Shown in pieces: positions 63,417-64,000 of a DNA stretch of 64,000 nt. The translations under genes and the position numbers were made by a program. Origin of the DNA: Rhodobacteraceae bacterium HIMB11 (GTDB taxonomy: Bacteria; Pseudomonadota; Alphaproteobacteria; Rhodobacterales; Rhodobacteraceae). The stretch is taken from contig AVDB01000001.1 of the NCBI GenBank assembly GCA_000472185.1, positions 248,001 to 312,000 of the forward strand, written 5' to 3'. The first letter of the stretch is position 1; every line of letters begins with the position of its first letter. Under the pieces are notes generated by a model. The model did not search any database and was not told where the DNA came from. It saw nothing but the letters and a program-made list of their open reading frames with translations.

Positions 63417-64000
63417 ATGACGCTGGTGACTGTTCTTTACGCGATTTGTATCATCTCTGCAGTTGCGTTTTTTGCGTCACGCGCACGGGCATTATCGTCC
63501 GTTTCAGGCGATCAAAGAAAACTTCATTCATTGCCGCAGTATTACGGCACAAATGGGCTTTTGCTGTCCCTGATCCCTGCTCTGATTCTCTTACTGATTT
63601 GGACCTATCTTCAGTCGCTTTTTATTGAAAATCATGTGGCGGAGTTAATCCCATCTGCATTGATCACTGAAAACGCGAATATAAATTTGTTGATGAGCGA
63701 AGTGGAACGCCTGAGCGACGGCCTGAAAATGGTTGTTTCCACCGGTTTGATGTCCCTTGATGCATTATTGGCCACCACCAACGACCTGACAGTGATCGAG
63801 GCAGCGTTGAAGCAAGCTGATGTTTTCCTATCGGGCGACATTCGCCCTGAAATCATGTCTGCTGCGCAAACGCGCTATGTTCTTGAAACCGATGGCAATC
63901 AATACCGAAATTGGGTGGTTATCGTCGTTTCGATCATCGGTTTTGCAACCGCATTTTTACAGGCAAAGCAGGATTTCCGCGCGCGGAACCAAGTTGAACG
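63417..64000 (+). CDS. pstC: phosphate ABC transporter permease PstC, partial
   Basis: The first 194 codons are visible and the gene runs out of the window. The product begins with a membrane segment (TVLYAICIISAVAFFASRAR), then DQRKLHSLPQYYGTNGLLLS and a second segment (LLSLIPALILLLIWTYL), a periplasmic loop of about 110 residues and a further membrane segment near residue 170. This long N-terminal extension with the R..LHSLP.YYG motif is typical of alphaproteobacterial PstC. It follows pstS and its hairpin and would continue into pstA and pstB. Confidence 0.85.
   Translation, partial: MTLVTVLYAICIISAVAFFASRARALSSVSGDQRKLHSLPQYYGTNGLLLSLIPALILLLIWTYLQSLFIENHVAELIPSALITENANINLLMSEVERLSDGLKMVVSTGLMSLDALLATTNDLTVIEAALKQADVFLSGDIRPEIMSAAQTRYVLETDGNQYRNWVVIVVSIIGFATAFLQAKQDFRARNQVE

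Overview
The window reads as one chromosomal segment of a marine alphaproteobacterium of the Rhodobacterales (roseobacter group), with base composition near 50 % GC, lower than most members. This rests on the gene order rsfS-rlmH-gpmI-envC-ctpA-rppH, the dapF-mtaB pair, a furan/cyclopropane fatty-acid type cluster like the one under sigma-E control in Rhodobacter, TctABC-type uptake and a holin of the gene-transfer-agent kind. The genus cannot be fixed from the sequence alone. There is one tRNA gene (Lys, UUU), no rRNA, no CRISPR array and no complete insertion sequence.

Layout. 0-5.3 kb is accessory: a prophage- or GTA-type holin, several tiny membrane proteins, a SnoaL/ABM gene pair, a SOUL protein, a fatty-acid desaturase and a tail-anchored SAP-like protein. 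5.3-10.4 kb holds tRNA-Lys and a tight operon dapF-mtaB-GST-paiB-GST-MaoC. 10.7-15.5 kb is a lipid-modification cluster (SDR, DUF1365, FAD oxidoreductase, CFA-type methyltransferase, DUF3833) with two divergent sigma-E-like promoters. 15.5-23.4 kb carries trxC, a methyltransferase, arfB with an unusual upstream RNA, a queuosine-precursor transporter, mepA, an MFS carrier, a thioesterase and pncB-pncA. 23.5-30.6 kb has a hybrid histidine kinase, an EamA exporter and leuB/leuD/leuC with decayed reading frames between them. 30.8-36.3 kb is the housekeeping run rsfS to rppH.

36.3-55 kb looks like a catabolic island for aromatic amines: a glutamine-synthetase-like ligase, a P450, a class I amidotransferase, a Tm-1-like protein, an APH-family kinase, an ethanolamine-phosphate phospho-lyase-like PLP enzyme, a TctABC importer, an IclR regulator with a palindromic operator, an omega-transaminase, HpaR and the homoprotocatechuate genes hpaF-hpaE-hpaD-(aromatic amino acid decarboxylase)-hpaG-hpaH. 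The proposed logic is import of an aromatic amine or amino alcohol, removal of its nitrogen by transamination or by phosphorylation and elimination, and meta-cleavage of homoprotocatechuate. The substrate is inferred, not shown.

55-64 kb holds a THUMP RNA methyltransferase, glpK-glpR, an orphan modA, an nsrR gene whose start codon appears to be ACG, katG, and pstS-pstC behind a PHO box, with pstC cut by the window edge. Long reading frames antisense to these genes were left out as shadows.
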